A DNA stretch of 64,000 bases from Cloacimonetes bacterium UBA6097 (GTDB lineage: Bacteria > Cloacimonadota > Cloacimonadia > Cloacimonadales > Cloacimonadaceae), in the NCBI GenBank assembly GCA_002435865.1, contig DIWV01000010.1, forward strand, positions 1-64,000. The letters are read 5' to 3'. Below the pieces are notes generated by a model. The model saw only the letters and a program-made list of their open reading frames with translations, was not told where the DNA came from and ran no database searches. The position numbers and the translations under genes are program-made. The number at the start of each line of letters is the position of its first letter. Position 1 is the stretch's first letter. Shown one piece after another: positions 26,291 through 34,858 of the stretch.

Positions 26291-26392
26291 GCATTACGCT
26301 ATCATTACGCTATCATTACGCTATCATTGCGCTATCATTGCGCAGTAATAGCGCAATGATAGCGCAATGATAGCGTAATGATAGCGCAATGC
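26291..26392. repeat. 11-nt phased palindromic repeat element E4 (longest)
   Basis: Nine consecutive 11-mers from 26293 to 26391: ATTACGCTATC three times, ATTGCGCTATC, ATTGCGCAGTA at the centre, then ATAGCGCAATG, ATAGCGCAATG, ATAGCGTAATG and ATAGCGCAATG. The two halves form a hairpin of about 45 bp with a 7-base loop and one or two mismatches; C/T variants are mostly mirrored across the axis. It sits between the convergent Fe-S protein and radA genes. The rest of that 434-base gap (26058-26290, 26393-26491) shows nothing recognisable. Confidence 0.92.
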
Positions 26393-26491
26393 TAATAAGA
26401 AAGAAGATTGCAATATGTGTTTGAGCAATATAGATTTGATTAATAAGAAACGCTATTGAGGTTATTTATAAAAGCACGACTAATAAAATGA

Positions 26492-27835
26492 TTATTTCCC
26501 AGGACTAAAAAGGCGGAAAATCTCCCTGATATGTTTAATCTGATGGACTTTGGAGTCGGTTTTAATCTTGGTATAGGATGAGATGTAAATATGCTCATAG
26601 CCAAGACGTTTGGCTTCTTTTATGCGAAGTTCGAGCTGACCTACAGGTCTTACTTCTCCGTTCAGGCTTACTTCACCAATAAAGACAGAATTTTCGGGTA
26701 CAGGCATATCTTTTAAACTGGAAAGGACTGCAGTAATGATGGCTAAATCTATGGCAGGGTCGATGGCTTTAATGCCGCCGGTCATGTTGATGAAAACATC
26801 GTTCGAGCGAAGGTACAAGGACAGATTCTTTTCCAGGATAGCCAGCAGCAGAGCCAGTTTCTTTTGTTCCAGTCCTACTGCCACCCGTTGCGGAGTTCCG
26901 AAATTGGAGGAAGTTGCCAGTGCCTGGACTTCGACTATAAATGCTCTGGTGCCTTCAATCATGCAACCTAAAGCGCTGCCTGAAAGATTTGGATTGGCAG
27001 ACAGGAACATCTGCCCGGGATTTTTGACTTCCTGTAAACCCAGCGAGGTCATTTCAAATAGTCCGAGTTCATTGGTTGAGCCGAAGCGGTTTTTGACAGC
27101 GCGCAGCATCTTGTACTGATTAGAGGTCTCGCCCTCGAAATATAGAACAGTATCAACCATATGCTCAATGATTTTCGGTCCTGCCACCATTCCGTCTTTG
27201 GTAACATGTCCGACCAGGAATATGGGGATGCCTTTTTTCTTTGCCTGCCGTATAAACTGGGAGCAGCATTCTTTCAATTGCGAGATGCTGCCCGGAATCG
27301 AATCAACAGAATTCATGCCAACTGATTGGATGGAATCAATTATGGCAGCGTCCATTTCCAGATTGGCAAGCTGTTCCAAAATCTCATCCGCTTCGTTCGT
27401 ACATGCCAGCCAGATGTTTTCGTTGGAAACTTTCAGGCGTTTAGCGCGCATATTAATCTGGTCTGCACTTTCTTCACCGGAAAAATAAACGACTTTCTTG
27501 CCCAGTTTGCCCAGCCACTCTGAAAGTTGCAGCATTAAAGTTGACTTACCGACTCCCGGTTCACCACCCAATAGAATCACCATTCCGGGAATTACTCCCC
27601 CACCCAGAACCACGTCAAATTCATTAACGCCGGTAGGGATGCGTTCAAGTGGAATAGATTTTAATTCTGTTATCCGCGTGGGAGCAACAGACATCCCATC
27701 AGATTTGATTTTTCCTGATTTGCCGACAACTTTATTTGATTCCTTGAGTGTATCCCAACTTCCGCAATTTGGACACTTACCTGACCATTTAGTGGTTTCA
27801 TATCCGCAATCTGTGCAAAAAAACATAGCAGCCAT
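26492..27835 (-). CDS. radA: DNA repair protein RadA
   Basis: RadA (Sms) is a RecA-like, DnaB-type ATPase that promotes branch migration in recombination repair. The order of domains is complete: N-terminal zinc finger (CTDCGY...CPNCGSW), Walker A LGGEPGVGKSTLMLQ, the RadA signature KNRFGSTNE, and a C-terminal Lon-like domain (LNGEVRPVGQLELRIKEAKR). The 447-residue length is standard. AGAGGA precedes the ATG. It ends facing element E4. Confidence 0.96.
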   Translation of the reverse strand: MAAMFFCTDCGYETTKWSGKCPNCGSWDTLKESNKVVGKSGKIKSDGMSVAPTRITELKSIPLERIPTGVNEFDVVLGGGVIPGMVILLGGEPGVGKSTLMLQLSEWLGKLGKKVVYFSGEESADQINMRAKRLKVSNENIWLACTNEADEILEQLANLEMDAAIIDSIQSVGMNSVDSIPGSISQLKECCSQFIRQAKKKGIPIFLVGHVTKDGMVAGPKIIEHMVDTVLYFEGETSNQYKMLRAVKNRFGSTNELGLFEMTSLGLQEVKNPGQMFLSANPNLSGSALGCMIEGTRAFIVEVQALATSSNFGTPQRVAVGLEQKKLALLLAILEKNLSLYLRSNDVFINMTGGIKAIDPAIDLAIITAVLSSLKDMPVPENSVFIGEVSLNGEVRPVGQLELRIKEAKRLGYEHIYISSYTKIKTDSKVHQIKHIREIFRLFSPGK

Positions 27836-28009
27836 TATTTATCCTCTCTGAGAATGATATTATCTATTAATGAACTTGTTAGAAAACTGGCAAGTACTTT
27901 TTATTTAATCTGCTATCTGGATAAACCTGAATACCTGAATCCTTTATTCTAAAGACTTGTTAACTATTGTGCATATCGTATTGACGCTTAAATAGATAGT
28001 GAGATTCTC

Positions 28010-28138
28010 ATGGACATAGAAATAAATAATAAGGTCAAACTATGTACATCTGCATACAAATTGAAGAAATTGAAATGTAACAAAAATAAAATAGTACGTG
28101 ACAAATTAGCTTACTTATTAGAATTGGAGCAATATTAA
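28010..28138 (+). CDS. Possible 42-codon basic peptide (weak)
   Basis: An ATG-initiated frame of 42 codons in the 390-base gap between radA and the glutaredoxin gene encodes a Lys-rich product (KVKLCTSAYKLKKLKCNKNK). No good ribosome-binding site is seen and composition is AT-driven, so it may be chance. The rest of 27836-28227 is divergent upstream DNA in which I see no clear promoter; a TTGACG at 27981 is the best -35 candidate. Confidence 0.2.
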   Translation: MDIEINNKVKLCTSAYKLKKLKCNKNKIVRDKLAYLLELEQY

Positions 28139-28227
28139 GACCTATTTATATGTTAAAAGGATAGTAATTGCTGAAAATTATATTTGCCTTCTTATTATAA
28201 CAGATTAAAATGTTATCTGAGGTAGAT

Positions 28228-28476
28228 GTGAGCCAACAAACAGTGATATTATTCAGTGCACCAAGTTGTTCATGGTGTACAAAGACAAAAGAATATTTAA
28301 GAAAAAGAAACATCAAATTTAAAGATATAGACGTGTCCAGAGATGCAAAAGCAGCACAGGACATGATAAGAAAGACAGGACAACAAAGTGTTCCACAATT
28401 ATGGATTGGTGGAAGAGCAGTTGTCGGTTTTGACATTAACAAGATTGAAAGATATTTAAACATTAACAAGGAGTAA
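28228..28476 (+). CDS. Glutaredoxin
   Basis: A small thioredoxin-fold thiol-disulfide oxidoreductase of about 82 residues with the CxxC active site CSWC in VILFSAPSCSWCTKTKEYL, the cis-Pro block QQSVPQLWIGGRAVVGFD and a C-terminal helix. It resembles NrdH/YruB-type glutaredoxins. GTG at 28228 has GAGG 8 bases upstream and gives the usual N-terminus; an in-frame ATG at 28210 is the alternative. It heads a four-gene same-strand redox operon (MarR, OsmC, thioredoxin lipoprotein). Confidence 0.85.
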   Translation: MSQQTVILFSAPSCSWCTKTKEYLRKRNIKFKDIDVSRDAKAAQDMIRKTGQQSVPQLWIGGRAVVGFDINKIERYLNINKE

Positions 28477-28480
28477 AACA

Positions 28481-28954
28481 ATGAAGAAACAAGCTAAACC
28501 CGCTAGTCCTAATGCTGAAAAGTTTCATGATTTAATCAACCGTTTACAAAAAGTTATCAGTGAAATTGATTATTCTCAAAAAGCCTGCATGCAAGCCGGT
28601 AAAATGGAGTGTCAATTACTTCATTACCTTTATGGAACCACTGCACCGGTAAATATGAATGAATTTGCAAGAGTGCTCAATGTTTCACATAGCAGAGTTA
28701 CGCGTATTATGGATAACCTTGTAGAAAAAAATCTGGTTTCCAGAAGACCCAGCGAAGAAGACCGTCGTTGCTGGTACGCATCTATCACACCCAGAGGGAA
28801 AAAAATGGCTGAAGCCAGCCAACAGACTGTTATTGACCAACAGGAAAAGATTATCAAGTTTATTACTCCCGAAAAAGTTGAATCCGTACTAAAATCATTT
28901 GAACTATATGTAAAAGCCTACGAAAAAGTTCTTGATGAGACAGTAATAGACTAA
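28481..28954 (+). CDS. MarR family transcriptional regulator
   Basis: A 157-residue winged-helix regulator: MNEFARVLNVSHSRVTRIMDNLVEKNLVSRRPSEEDRRCWYASITPRGKKM is the complete MarR recognition helix and wing with the DxRxx motif (EEDRR). Cysteines at residues about 27 and 35 (ACMQAGKMEC) could allow OhrR-like thiol sensing, which would suit its glutaredoxin and OsmC neighbours; this is inference. It begins 4 bases after the glutaredoxin gene, with AAGGAG in the gap region. Confidence 0.9.
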   Translation: MKKQAKPASPNAEKFHDLINRLQKVISEIDYSQKACMQAGKMECQLLHYLYGTTAPVNMNEFARVLNVSHSRVTRIMDNLVEKNLVSRRPSEEDRRCWYASITPRGKKMAEASQQTVIDQQEKIIKFITPEKVESVLKSFELYVKAYEKVLDETVID

Positions 28955-28957
28955 GTA

Positions 28958-29392
28958 ATGCAGAACAAATTAAGTAATAACTGGATTGACAATCTGGCTT
29001 TTGATGCTGAGATTGACGGTTTTCACCTCACGCTTGATGTTAGTGAAGCTGCCGGAGGTAATAATCGTGGACCCAGACCCAAACCTCTTCTTCTTGCAGC
29101 ATTGAGCGGATGTACCGGTATGGACGTTGTGTCTATCCTAAAGAAAATGAGAGTTGAGAATTATAAATTAACAATTGATATGGATGCCGATGTTGTGGAT
29201 GAACACCCAAAGGTATATAGTGAAATAAGGATGCAATTTATCTTCACAGGAGAAGATCTCCCCAAAGATAAAATCATTAGTGCAGTACAATTGTCTGCTG
29301 ATAAGTATTGCGCAGTAAGTGCAATGCTGAAAAAAGCAGTAAATATTAAAACACTAATTCTAATTAACGAACAGGAAGTCTATAATGATTAA
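28958..29392 (+). CDS. OsmC/Ohr family peroxiredoxin-like protein
   Basis: 144 residues with both OsmC-family cysteine blocks: LLLAALSGCTGMDVVSILKK and ADKYCAVSAMLKK. OsmC/Ohr proteins are thiol peroxidases reducing organic hydroperoxides, and a sub-branch (YhfA-like) has unclear function. The gene starts 3 bases after the MarR stop and overlaps the next gene by 8 bases, so the three form one transcript. AGTAATG at the start has a weak ribosome-binding site, consistent with coupling. Confidence 0.87.
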   Translation: MQNKLSNNWIDNLAFDAEIDGFHLTLDVSEAAGGNNRGPRPKPLLLAALSGCTGMDVVSILKKMRVENYKLTIDMDADVVDEHPKVYSEIRMQFIFTGEDLPKDKIISAVQLSADKYCAVSAMLKKAVNIKTLILINEQEVYND

Positions 29393-29909
29393 TTATCTTA
29401 AAATGATCTTGCTGTCAGTATTACTGATGGTAAGCTTAACTGCATGTAAAGCAGAAAATCCGCAAGTTAACGACTCAAAAGATTTGGAATCTATAGGACA
29501 ACTCAGTGATTCTACTCAAGCCGCAGTTACCAAAGCAGGTGAATGGCTTACCGACTACGACCAGGCCATTAAATTAGCCAAGGAAACCGATAAGAAAATA
29601 TTGGTAAATTTTACCGGTTCTGATTGGTGTATCTGGTGTAAACGATTGATGAAAGAAGTTTTCACAGAAAAAGCTTTTATCGATTATGCTTCTTCTAATC
29701 TTATCTTGTTGAAATTGGATTTCCCGAAATCAATTCCTCAAACCAAAGAGGAAAAAGCACAAAACGAAACACTTGCCAAACAATTTGGAATTCAAGGTTT
29801 CCCAACTATCTTAATTCTTAACAAATATGGAAAAGAAATTGCCCGAACCGGTTACCAGGAAGGTGGTCCAGAGAAATATGTCGACCATCTTAAATCATTG
29901 ATAAAATAA
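29385..29909 (+). CDS. Thioredoxin-fold lipoprotein
   Basis: Signal peptide with lipobox (LLMVSLTAC, Cys about residue 21) predicts an envelope lipoprotein. A thioredoxin-like domain follows with a CxxC (SDWCIWCKRLMKEVF) and the cis-Pro region IQGFPTILILNKYGKEI. It resembles periplasmic thioredoxin-family proteins (DUF255/thioredoxin_7-like). It overlaps the OsmC gene by 8 bases and ends the redox operon; a strong terminator follows. Confidence 0.87.
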   Translation: MINYLKMILLSVLLMVSLTACKAENPQVNDSKDLESIGQLSDSTQAAVTKAGEWLTDYDQAIKLAKETDKKILVNFTGSDWCIWCKRLMKEVFTEKAFIDYASSNLILLKLDFPKSIPQTKEEKAQNETLAKQFGIQGFPTILILNKYGKEIARTGYQEGGPEKYVDHLKSLIK

Positions 29910-29921
29910 AGAAACTCCAAT

Positions 29922-29957
29922 AAAAAAACGGCAAGTTTTGAGCTTGCCGTTTTTTTT
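29922..29957. terminator. Bidirectional hairpin terminator
   Basis: AAAAAACGGCAAG pairs with CTTGCCGTTTTTTT around a 7-base loop. It has an A run on the left and a T run on the right, so it can terminate both the redox operon (+) and the tldD-pmbA operon (-), which converge here. Confidence 0.9.
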
Positions 29958-29973
29958 ATAACTTATTTACTGT

Positions 29974-31413
29974 TTATACTTTTACTTTAACAACCGTGTT
30001 TTTGAATCTGGCAGGAGCAACACCATGAGATAACTGCATTGCTTGACCGGGTTCTCCCTTTCCGCAATGGAACGTGCCATGATGTTTCCACTCTTCAGGC
30101 CCGCAAATCCAATCGCAGGAATTCCAGAATTCTGTAGTTATGCCAAAATAGGTTGGTTCTTTTACTATACCGGTAATTTTACCATTCACTATTTTCCAGC
30201 CAATCTCGGTAGTAAACTGGAAATTATTTCGATTGTCATCTATCGACCAGGTTTTTGTGAAGTCAACATAGTAACCTCTATCTGTATTAGCTATAAGCTC
30301 ATCCAAACTACCCTTTTGAGGTGCCAGGCACAAATTAGTCATTCTTACCAAGGGAATATCGTCTCCGAATGAAGCTTTCATATTGGAACCGGGATTCAAA
30401 CCTAACCTCTGGGCAATATCACGGGATGTTTGTTGATTTATCAGAATACCGTCTTTAATAATATCAACCTTCTGACCGGGTACACCTTCATCATCTACAG
30501 GATGAAAACCCATACCATCTGGATTGGTGCTGTCGCTGTACACATTTACAATATCAGAACCATATTTCAGAGAACCAATCATCTGCGGCTTGATAAAAGT
30601 TTTACCGGCATAAGAAATCTCCATGCCGAAAATCCTGTCTGCTTCTGTGGCATGTCCTACGGATTCATGTAATTGCAGGGCAAGATGACCTCCGCCAATA
30701 ATTAAATCTGCTCTATCGTCTTCAATTCTAGGAGCAGAAAGCAAATCTCCTGCCTCCTTAATAATCCTATCCGTATTCTCTTCAAACTTGTTTTCTTCAA
30801 ATAACTCGAATCCACCTCTGCCGGCAGACATATGCCCGGGCCAGGTGCGTGTCTGGATATGATTGCCGTCAGATGCTATTACGCTCATAACGGGCAAAGT
30901 ATTATAAAACGATTGGCTGGTTAATGTCCCTTCAGTATTACCATAAACTTTTTCCTGATGAAAAAAGACTCCGTACACGTAAGAGTGGACAATCTTGCCA
31001 TCAGGTTTAATTTTCTCTGCTATCCTTTTCAGATAGGATAGCTTTTCTTCATTATCCATTTTGAATGGATTTAGTTTGGGCAAAAAAACTTCATCAGCTA
31101 GTGTAGGTTCTATTGGCATAAAAGTTACGGGTTTCTGAATAAATTTACTACCATGGATTGCATTATCTTTTGCCAATTTGACAGTCTTATCAATACTGTT
31201 ATCTGATAAATTCCTGGTCCCCGCAAAACCCCAACAGCCGTTTATCAATACCCTTATACCTAAAGCATAGGAATCAAGGCTGGAACCGAAGTTCCTTAAA
31301 AAACCATTTTGAAAATAAATCTGTTCCTGGTCTGTTTTGGTAATGCGTACATCAGCAAATGTAATATCCGGTGTATTGAGCTTGCTAAGTATTTGTTGTA
31401 CTTTGGTTTTCAT
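29974..31413 (-). CDS. tldD: TldD-like metalloprotease subunit
   Basis: TldD of the TldD/TldE (PmbA) heterodimer, a processive zinc protease that matures ribosomally made peptides and degrades unfolded peptides. The catalytic HExxxH motif is intact (QLHESVGHATEADR). Other blocks: FADVRITKTDQEQIYFQNG at the N-terminus and GYYVDFTKTWSIDDNRNNFQF. The 479 residues match the family. It follows the pmbA-like gene by 11 bases on the same strand. No obvious modified-peptide precursor was found nearby. Confidence 0.9.
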   Translation of the reverse strand: MKTKVQQILSKLNTPDITFADVRITKTDQEQIYFQNGFLRNFGSSLDSYALGIRVLINGCWGFAGTRNLSDNSIDKTVKLAKDNAIHGSKFIQKPVTFMPIEPTLADEVFLPKLNPFKMDNEEKLSYLKRIAEKIKPDGKIVHSYVYGVFFHQEKVYGNTEGTLTSQSFYNTLPVMSVIASDGNHIQTRTWPGHMSAGRGGFELFEENKFEENTDRIIKEAGDLLSAPRIEDDRADLIIGGGHLALQLHESVGHATEADRIFGMEISYAGKTFIKPQMIGSLKYGSDIVNVYSDSTNPDGMGFHPVDDEGVPGQKVDIIKDGILINQQTSRDIAQRLGLNPGSNMKASFGDDIPLVRMTNLCLAPQKGSLDELIANTDRGYYVDFTKTWSIDDNRNNFQFTTEIGWKIVNGKITGIVKEPTYFGITTEFWNSCDWICGPEEWKHHGTFHCGKGEPGQAMQLSHGVAPARFKNTVVKVKV

Positions 31414-31424
31414 ATATTAATCCG

Positions 31425-32756
31425 TCAGATTGTTTTTGTAGATGATGTAATATTAAAGTTCTTAACCAAAACATGAGGTGCTTTGGCACTGCTTATGCCG
31501 AAGAATTCGTAATTCTCCGAAAAAGGTATTGTGTAGCTTTTATTCTCTAAAACCGATATGTGTTCAAATATACGAGCTATTTTCTCTGTAAATCTTAAAT
31601 TATTTACTACTTTGGTTATTTTGCCATCTTCAATAAGAAAAGTTCCGTCCCTGGTTAATCCAGTTACAGATGTTTCCCTTTCGTTAATAAAGTTCATATA
31701 GTGCAAACTGGAAATATATAGTCCCTTTTTAACTGATGTAATCATGGAATCCAATGTTTCTTTTCCTTCCTTGAGGATAAGGCAAGAACCGTTGTTACCG
31801 TTCTTTGGCAATCCGGTTTTAAAAGAATAATAATTATTGCAGAAAAAACTTTTGAAGACACCCTTATCAATTACGCTCAGAGGATTATAGATGTGACCGT
31901 CATTGTTATAATCCACAGATATAATATCTTTATCTGTAGGGTCATCTGTTATCGTAATATATTCTGGAAAAACTTGTTGTCCCAGCTTATCTTGAAAATA
32001 GCTGCTTTTTTGATCATAACTTCTGGCTGATAAGCCATAACTCAGATACTGCATATATTCAGCAATACATCTGGGAGCCAGAATTACATCATACTCTCCG
32101 GGTTCTACATCGATTCTTTCGTTTAATGCAGACTGCATTTTAAGAGACAAATGACTAATAAAATCTTCTTTAATAAAGCTTTCCCAATTCTCTCCGCCAT
32201 AGGTTTCCAAGACTGTTACCTGGTTTTCTTTGTGAACTGCTTTTACTTCAAAATAAATGGGTGAATTCCATTCTTCCTTATCTAAACCATTGCTGTTAAT
32301 AATCTGTGTATGCTGATAATTGCAGATGAAGGTGCCGAATAATCTGTATCCCAGTTTCTCAGATTCTTTGGAAATATCAGCTAATATTTCAATCTTTTTA
32401 TCAAGAGAAATATTCAAGATGTTATTCTGCTTTACTTTCTCTGTGTTTTTAGATAAGTCATTCTCTACATCTACAAAGTCAGGATCTTCAGGTAAAGTAT
32501 CTATAGCTGAAATGGTATTCTCTAATGCTGAATCAATTCGAGTTATGGTGGGTTGATCAATATTAAAGCTAAATGACTTCTTTTCTTTGTAAATCGTTAC
32601 ATCAAGCGTACTCACCGTTTTGCTGATGTTGTAGTTCGTCTGACTTTGATAAAACCTAAAAAAATCTGTTTGCCAATCTGTATATACTATATGATACTTC
32701 CACTCCGGATGTTTTGTCAATCTGTCTATAAGATGCTTAAGTTCTTCACTTTGCAT
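31425..32756 (-). CDS. pmbA: TldE/PmbA-like protein, partner of TldD
   Basis: 443 residues of the PmbA/TldE fold, lacking the HExxxH motif as expected for this partner. Visible family blocks: VEPGEYDVILAPRCIAEYM, GQQVFPEYITITDDPTD, and VTGLTRDGTFLIEDGKITKVVNNLRFTEKI, of which the last is the most diagnostic. GGAG precedes the ATG. Between the amidohydrolase-like gene (14-base gap) and tldD. Confidence 0.88.
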   Translation of the reverse strand: MQSEELKHLIDRLTKHPEWKYHIVYTDWQTDFFRFYQSQTNYNISKTVSTLDVTIYKEKKSFSFNIDQPTITRIDSALENTISAIDTLPEDPDFVDVENDLSKNTEKVKQNNILNISLDKKIEILADISKESEKLGYRLFGTFICNYQHTQIINSNGLDKEEWNSPIYFEVKAVHKENQVTVLETYGGENWESFIKEDFISHLSLKMQSALNERIDVEPGEYDVILAPRCIAEYMQYLSYGLSARSYDQKSSYFQDKLGQQVFPEYITITDDPTDKDIISVDYNNDGHIYNPLSVIDKGVFKSFFCNNYYSFKTGLPKNGNNGSCLILKEGKETLDSMITSVKKGLYISSLHYMNFINERETSVTGLTRDGTFLIEDGKITKVVNNLRFTEKIARIFEHISVLENKSYTIPFSENYEFFGISSAKAPHVLVKNFNITSSTKTI

Positions 32757-32770
32757 AGTTTCTCCAATTT

Positions 32771-34078
32771 TTATGTCCAGCAGGTTGAACTGCTTTTCCT
32801 GCGAGTAGTTCCTGTCCTTTTAATAAATTGTCCCTGAGGTTTATTCTTTGATTTTATTGGTGTCAGCAAGTTCCCCCGTAAAAAAGTCGCTTTTACTGAA
32901 CAGGACAACTGAATCTTGCCTCCATTTAAATCTGTTAAATCTGTATCTGTGGGAATATTAGGATCTATAATCACTATATCAGCATGAGAACCTTTACCGA
33001 TTGAACCTTTTTGGGGGAAAAGACCTAACCGCTTTGCTGGATTCTCCGATACCATCCTGATACAACTTTGTATCGGCACTCTGTTATTTTTCCATAATTC
33101 AGAGAAAACCCATGGAACAGTCCATTTCAGAAGGTTTTCCGAATATCCAGTGTAAGCTACATTCATAGTAGGATTTTCTGAATTGAGCTCAGCTCCTGCT
33201 TCAGTTGAGATTGTATATAGCTTCCCATTTTTCATACTGTCAAACAGCAATTTAACATATTCAGAAAAAGGATTATCTTTGGTGTAGCCTGTTTCTTTAA
33301 ATTTCAGCATTATCTTGATTAATTCATAAGCAGGTACTGCATATGTCAAATCAGAACGCCTGAAAGCAATATTAAGAATATCTATTGATTCCTTATCATA
33401 AATCCCAATATAATGAATTGGATTGTCCTGCATTCTTCGAAGAATCTTTCTAATGGAAACTAGTCTTTGCTCAATGAATTTTTCCTTAATATTCTCATTC
33501 ACACTAACATCAATATAATCATACCCTTGAAAAGCAAACGAAATATCAGTATCATAAATGGTATCAAATAAGTCCATAATATCGGCATACGTCATATTTT
33601 CGATCTTATCATTTGGAGAAGGATGCATCATTATAAAACCAACTAAACCAGCAGCCCAAATTTCATTTATATAATCTATGTGGTATGGAAACTGCGAAAA
33701 ATCGTTGTGACCCCATAAAGCTATATCACAGAAGGAACTCTCTTCTATTATGCTTGTATAATAGTCTATTGCTTTAGACCTGAAAATGGGCTTTTTCGTG
33801 TGATATGGCATATCGGCAAGAGTAGTATATCCACCAGATACTGCATTTTGAGAAGACTTTTTCAGAGCTTGAGCATCATCAGGAATTCCTCTAAAAATGT
33901 GTGTATGCATATCAACAGCACCCGGAATTACAATACAGCCTGAATAATCATACTCATCTGTAATATTATCTGCAGTGATTATTCCTGTGCTGACCAGCTC
34001 AATTGATTCATCAAACAGGATGTTAACAGTTTTAAATGTTTTTCCTGAAGCCATAGATACGTTTTTAATAAGCTTCAT
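32771..34078 (-). CDS. Dihydroorotase/dihydropyrimidinase-like amidohydrolase with degraded metal site
   Basis: The fold is recognisable: GCIVIPGAVDMHTHIFRG (first HxH, H58/H60), GYTTLADMP, and the C-terminal NPAKRLGLFPQKGSIGKGSHADIVIID. The other metal ligands are missing. The carbamylated Lys of GxKxFM is Ile in LVGFIMMHPSP, the HxE/D block is FAFQGYDY, the next His block is HYIGIYDKE, and the final D-H-A-P block is STEAGAE. The enzyme is therefore probably inactive as a classical binuclear hydrolase or uses a different chemistry. It heads the operon with pmbA and tldD. Non-catalytic dihydroorotase homologues are known in other bacteria as partners of aspartate transcarbamoylase; no such partner is seen here. 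Confidence 0.75.
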   Translation of the reverse strand: MKLIKNVSMASGKTFKTVNILFDESIELVSTGIITADNITDEYDYSGCIVIPGAVDMHTHIFRGIPDDAQALKKSSQNAVSGGYTTLADMPYHTKKPIFRSKAIDYYTSIIEESSFCDIALWGHNDFSQFPYHIDYINEIWAAGLVGFIMMHPSPNDKIENMTYADIMDLFDTIYDTDISFAFQGYDYIDVSVNENIKEKFIEQRLVSIRKILRRMQDNPIHYIGIYDKESIDILNIAFRRSDLTYAVPAYELIKIMLKFKETGYTKDNPFSEYVKLLFDSMKNGKLYTISTEAGAELNSENPTMNVAYTGYSENLLKWTVPWVFSELWKNNRVPIQSCIRMVSENPAKRLGLFPQKGSIGKGSHADIVIIDPNIPTDTDLTDLNGGKIQLSCSVKATFLRGNLLTPIKSKNKPQGQFIKRTGTTRRKSSSTCWT

Positions 34079-34449
34079 TTTTTACCTAATTGTTCTCAAC
34101 CTTCATAATTATTAATAAATCACCTTATGTTTTATAGATTATACTAAGCATATTGCTTGTCAAATTCCAAAATCATGACTATCCAGCTTAAAAATTAATA
34201 TAATCTTTCAATAGCAGCAATTAGTCAACATTTTTTTTGCGAAGAAAGGATTTTAGGAGTAACAACTTACTTATATCAATCTTTTAACTAAGATAGAAAA
34301 TTGAGTTACAACGAGCAAAACATAAATAATTTAAAGGATTTTATATGTTTAGCTCAATAAAAAAAAGTCCCGGTGGGACTTTTTAAGAATGGTACTCCCT
34401 TCAAACAGATATATGAAGAGATCAACAATAACTTCTAAATTTATACTAT
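34079..34449. other. Intergenic region with one terminator, otherwise featureless
   Basis: 371 AT-rich bases between two minus-strand genes. Apart from the hairpin at 34362-34384 I see no ORF with a ribosome-binding site, no repeat family member and no clear promoter. Confidence 0.5.
34362..34384 (-). terminator. Hairpin terminator downstream of the 34450 gene
   Basis: AAAAAGTCCC and GGGACTTTTT form a perfect 10-bp stem around a GGT loop. On the minus strand it follows the 34450-34809 gene by about 65 bases and ends in a T run. Confidence 0.85.
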
Positions 34450-34809
34450 TTATTTCAGTATCAAAGTTTTCTTTGTAGATGTATATCTTGCTCTGTATTT
34501 TATCGATACATCATATTCACCATCTCGTACAAATTCCCCGGTATTACTTAAACGATTCCAGTAATATTCATAAAATCCGCTATCCAGATTACCAGAAAAT
34601 AGTGTTTTGATTAAAATACCTTCTTTAGTTTCAATCACAATATCTACCAGAACGCGAGATGTGAATGAAACACTTATAAGGGTATATTTTTCCATTGGAT
34701 TGGGGACGATATTAAATTCATTCAATATTTCGTTTGCACCGGCATAAATGAATCCGTAGCATACAATAGACAATAGAATCAATGCAATGTTCTTTCTATT
34801 CAGCATCAT
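34450..34809 (-). CDS. Small secreted protein resembling a stand-alone FlgD-like/sorting-tail domain
   Basis: A signal peptide (NIALILLSIVCYGFIYAGA) is followed by about 90 residues of beta-rich sequence: FNIVPNPMEKYTLISVSF, ETKEGILIKTLFSG, GFYEYYWNRLSNTGEFVRDGEYDV and a terminal TSTKKTLILK. The 'PNP', 'G.Y.Y.W..L...G..V..G.Y' and 'K.LILK' pattern is that of FlgD-type Ig-like domains and C-terminal sorting tails, here without any preceding passenger. It may be a remnant of a larger secreted protein or a small surface protein. GGGGG precedes the ATG. Confidence 0.55.
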   Translation of the reverse strand: MMLNRKNIALILLSIVCYGFIYAGANEILNEFNIVPNPMEKYTLISVSFTSRVLVDIVIETKEGILIKTLFSGNLDSGFYEYYWNRLSNTGEFVRDGEYDVSIKYRARYTSTKKTLILK

Positions 34810-34858
34810 TCTATCCCCCTTAACTTATTTGATAATTATTAAATGCAAGTTTTGTTCC

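Noticed and set aside
26291..26392. CRISPR-like array
   Set aside because: Units are 11 bases with no spacers and the array is palindromic; no cas genes are in the window.
28010..28138. Confident small gene call for the 42-codon ORF
   Set aside because: No ribosome-binding site and AT-driven composition; kept only as a weak feature.
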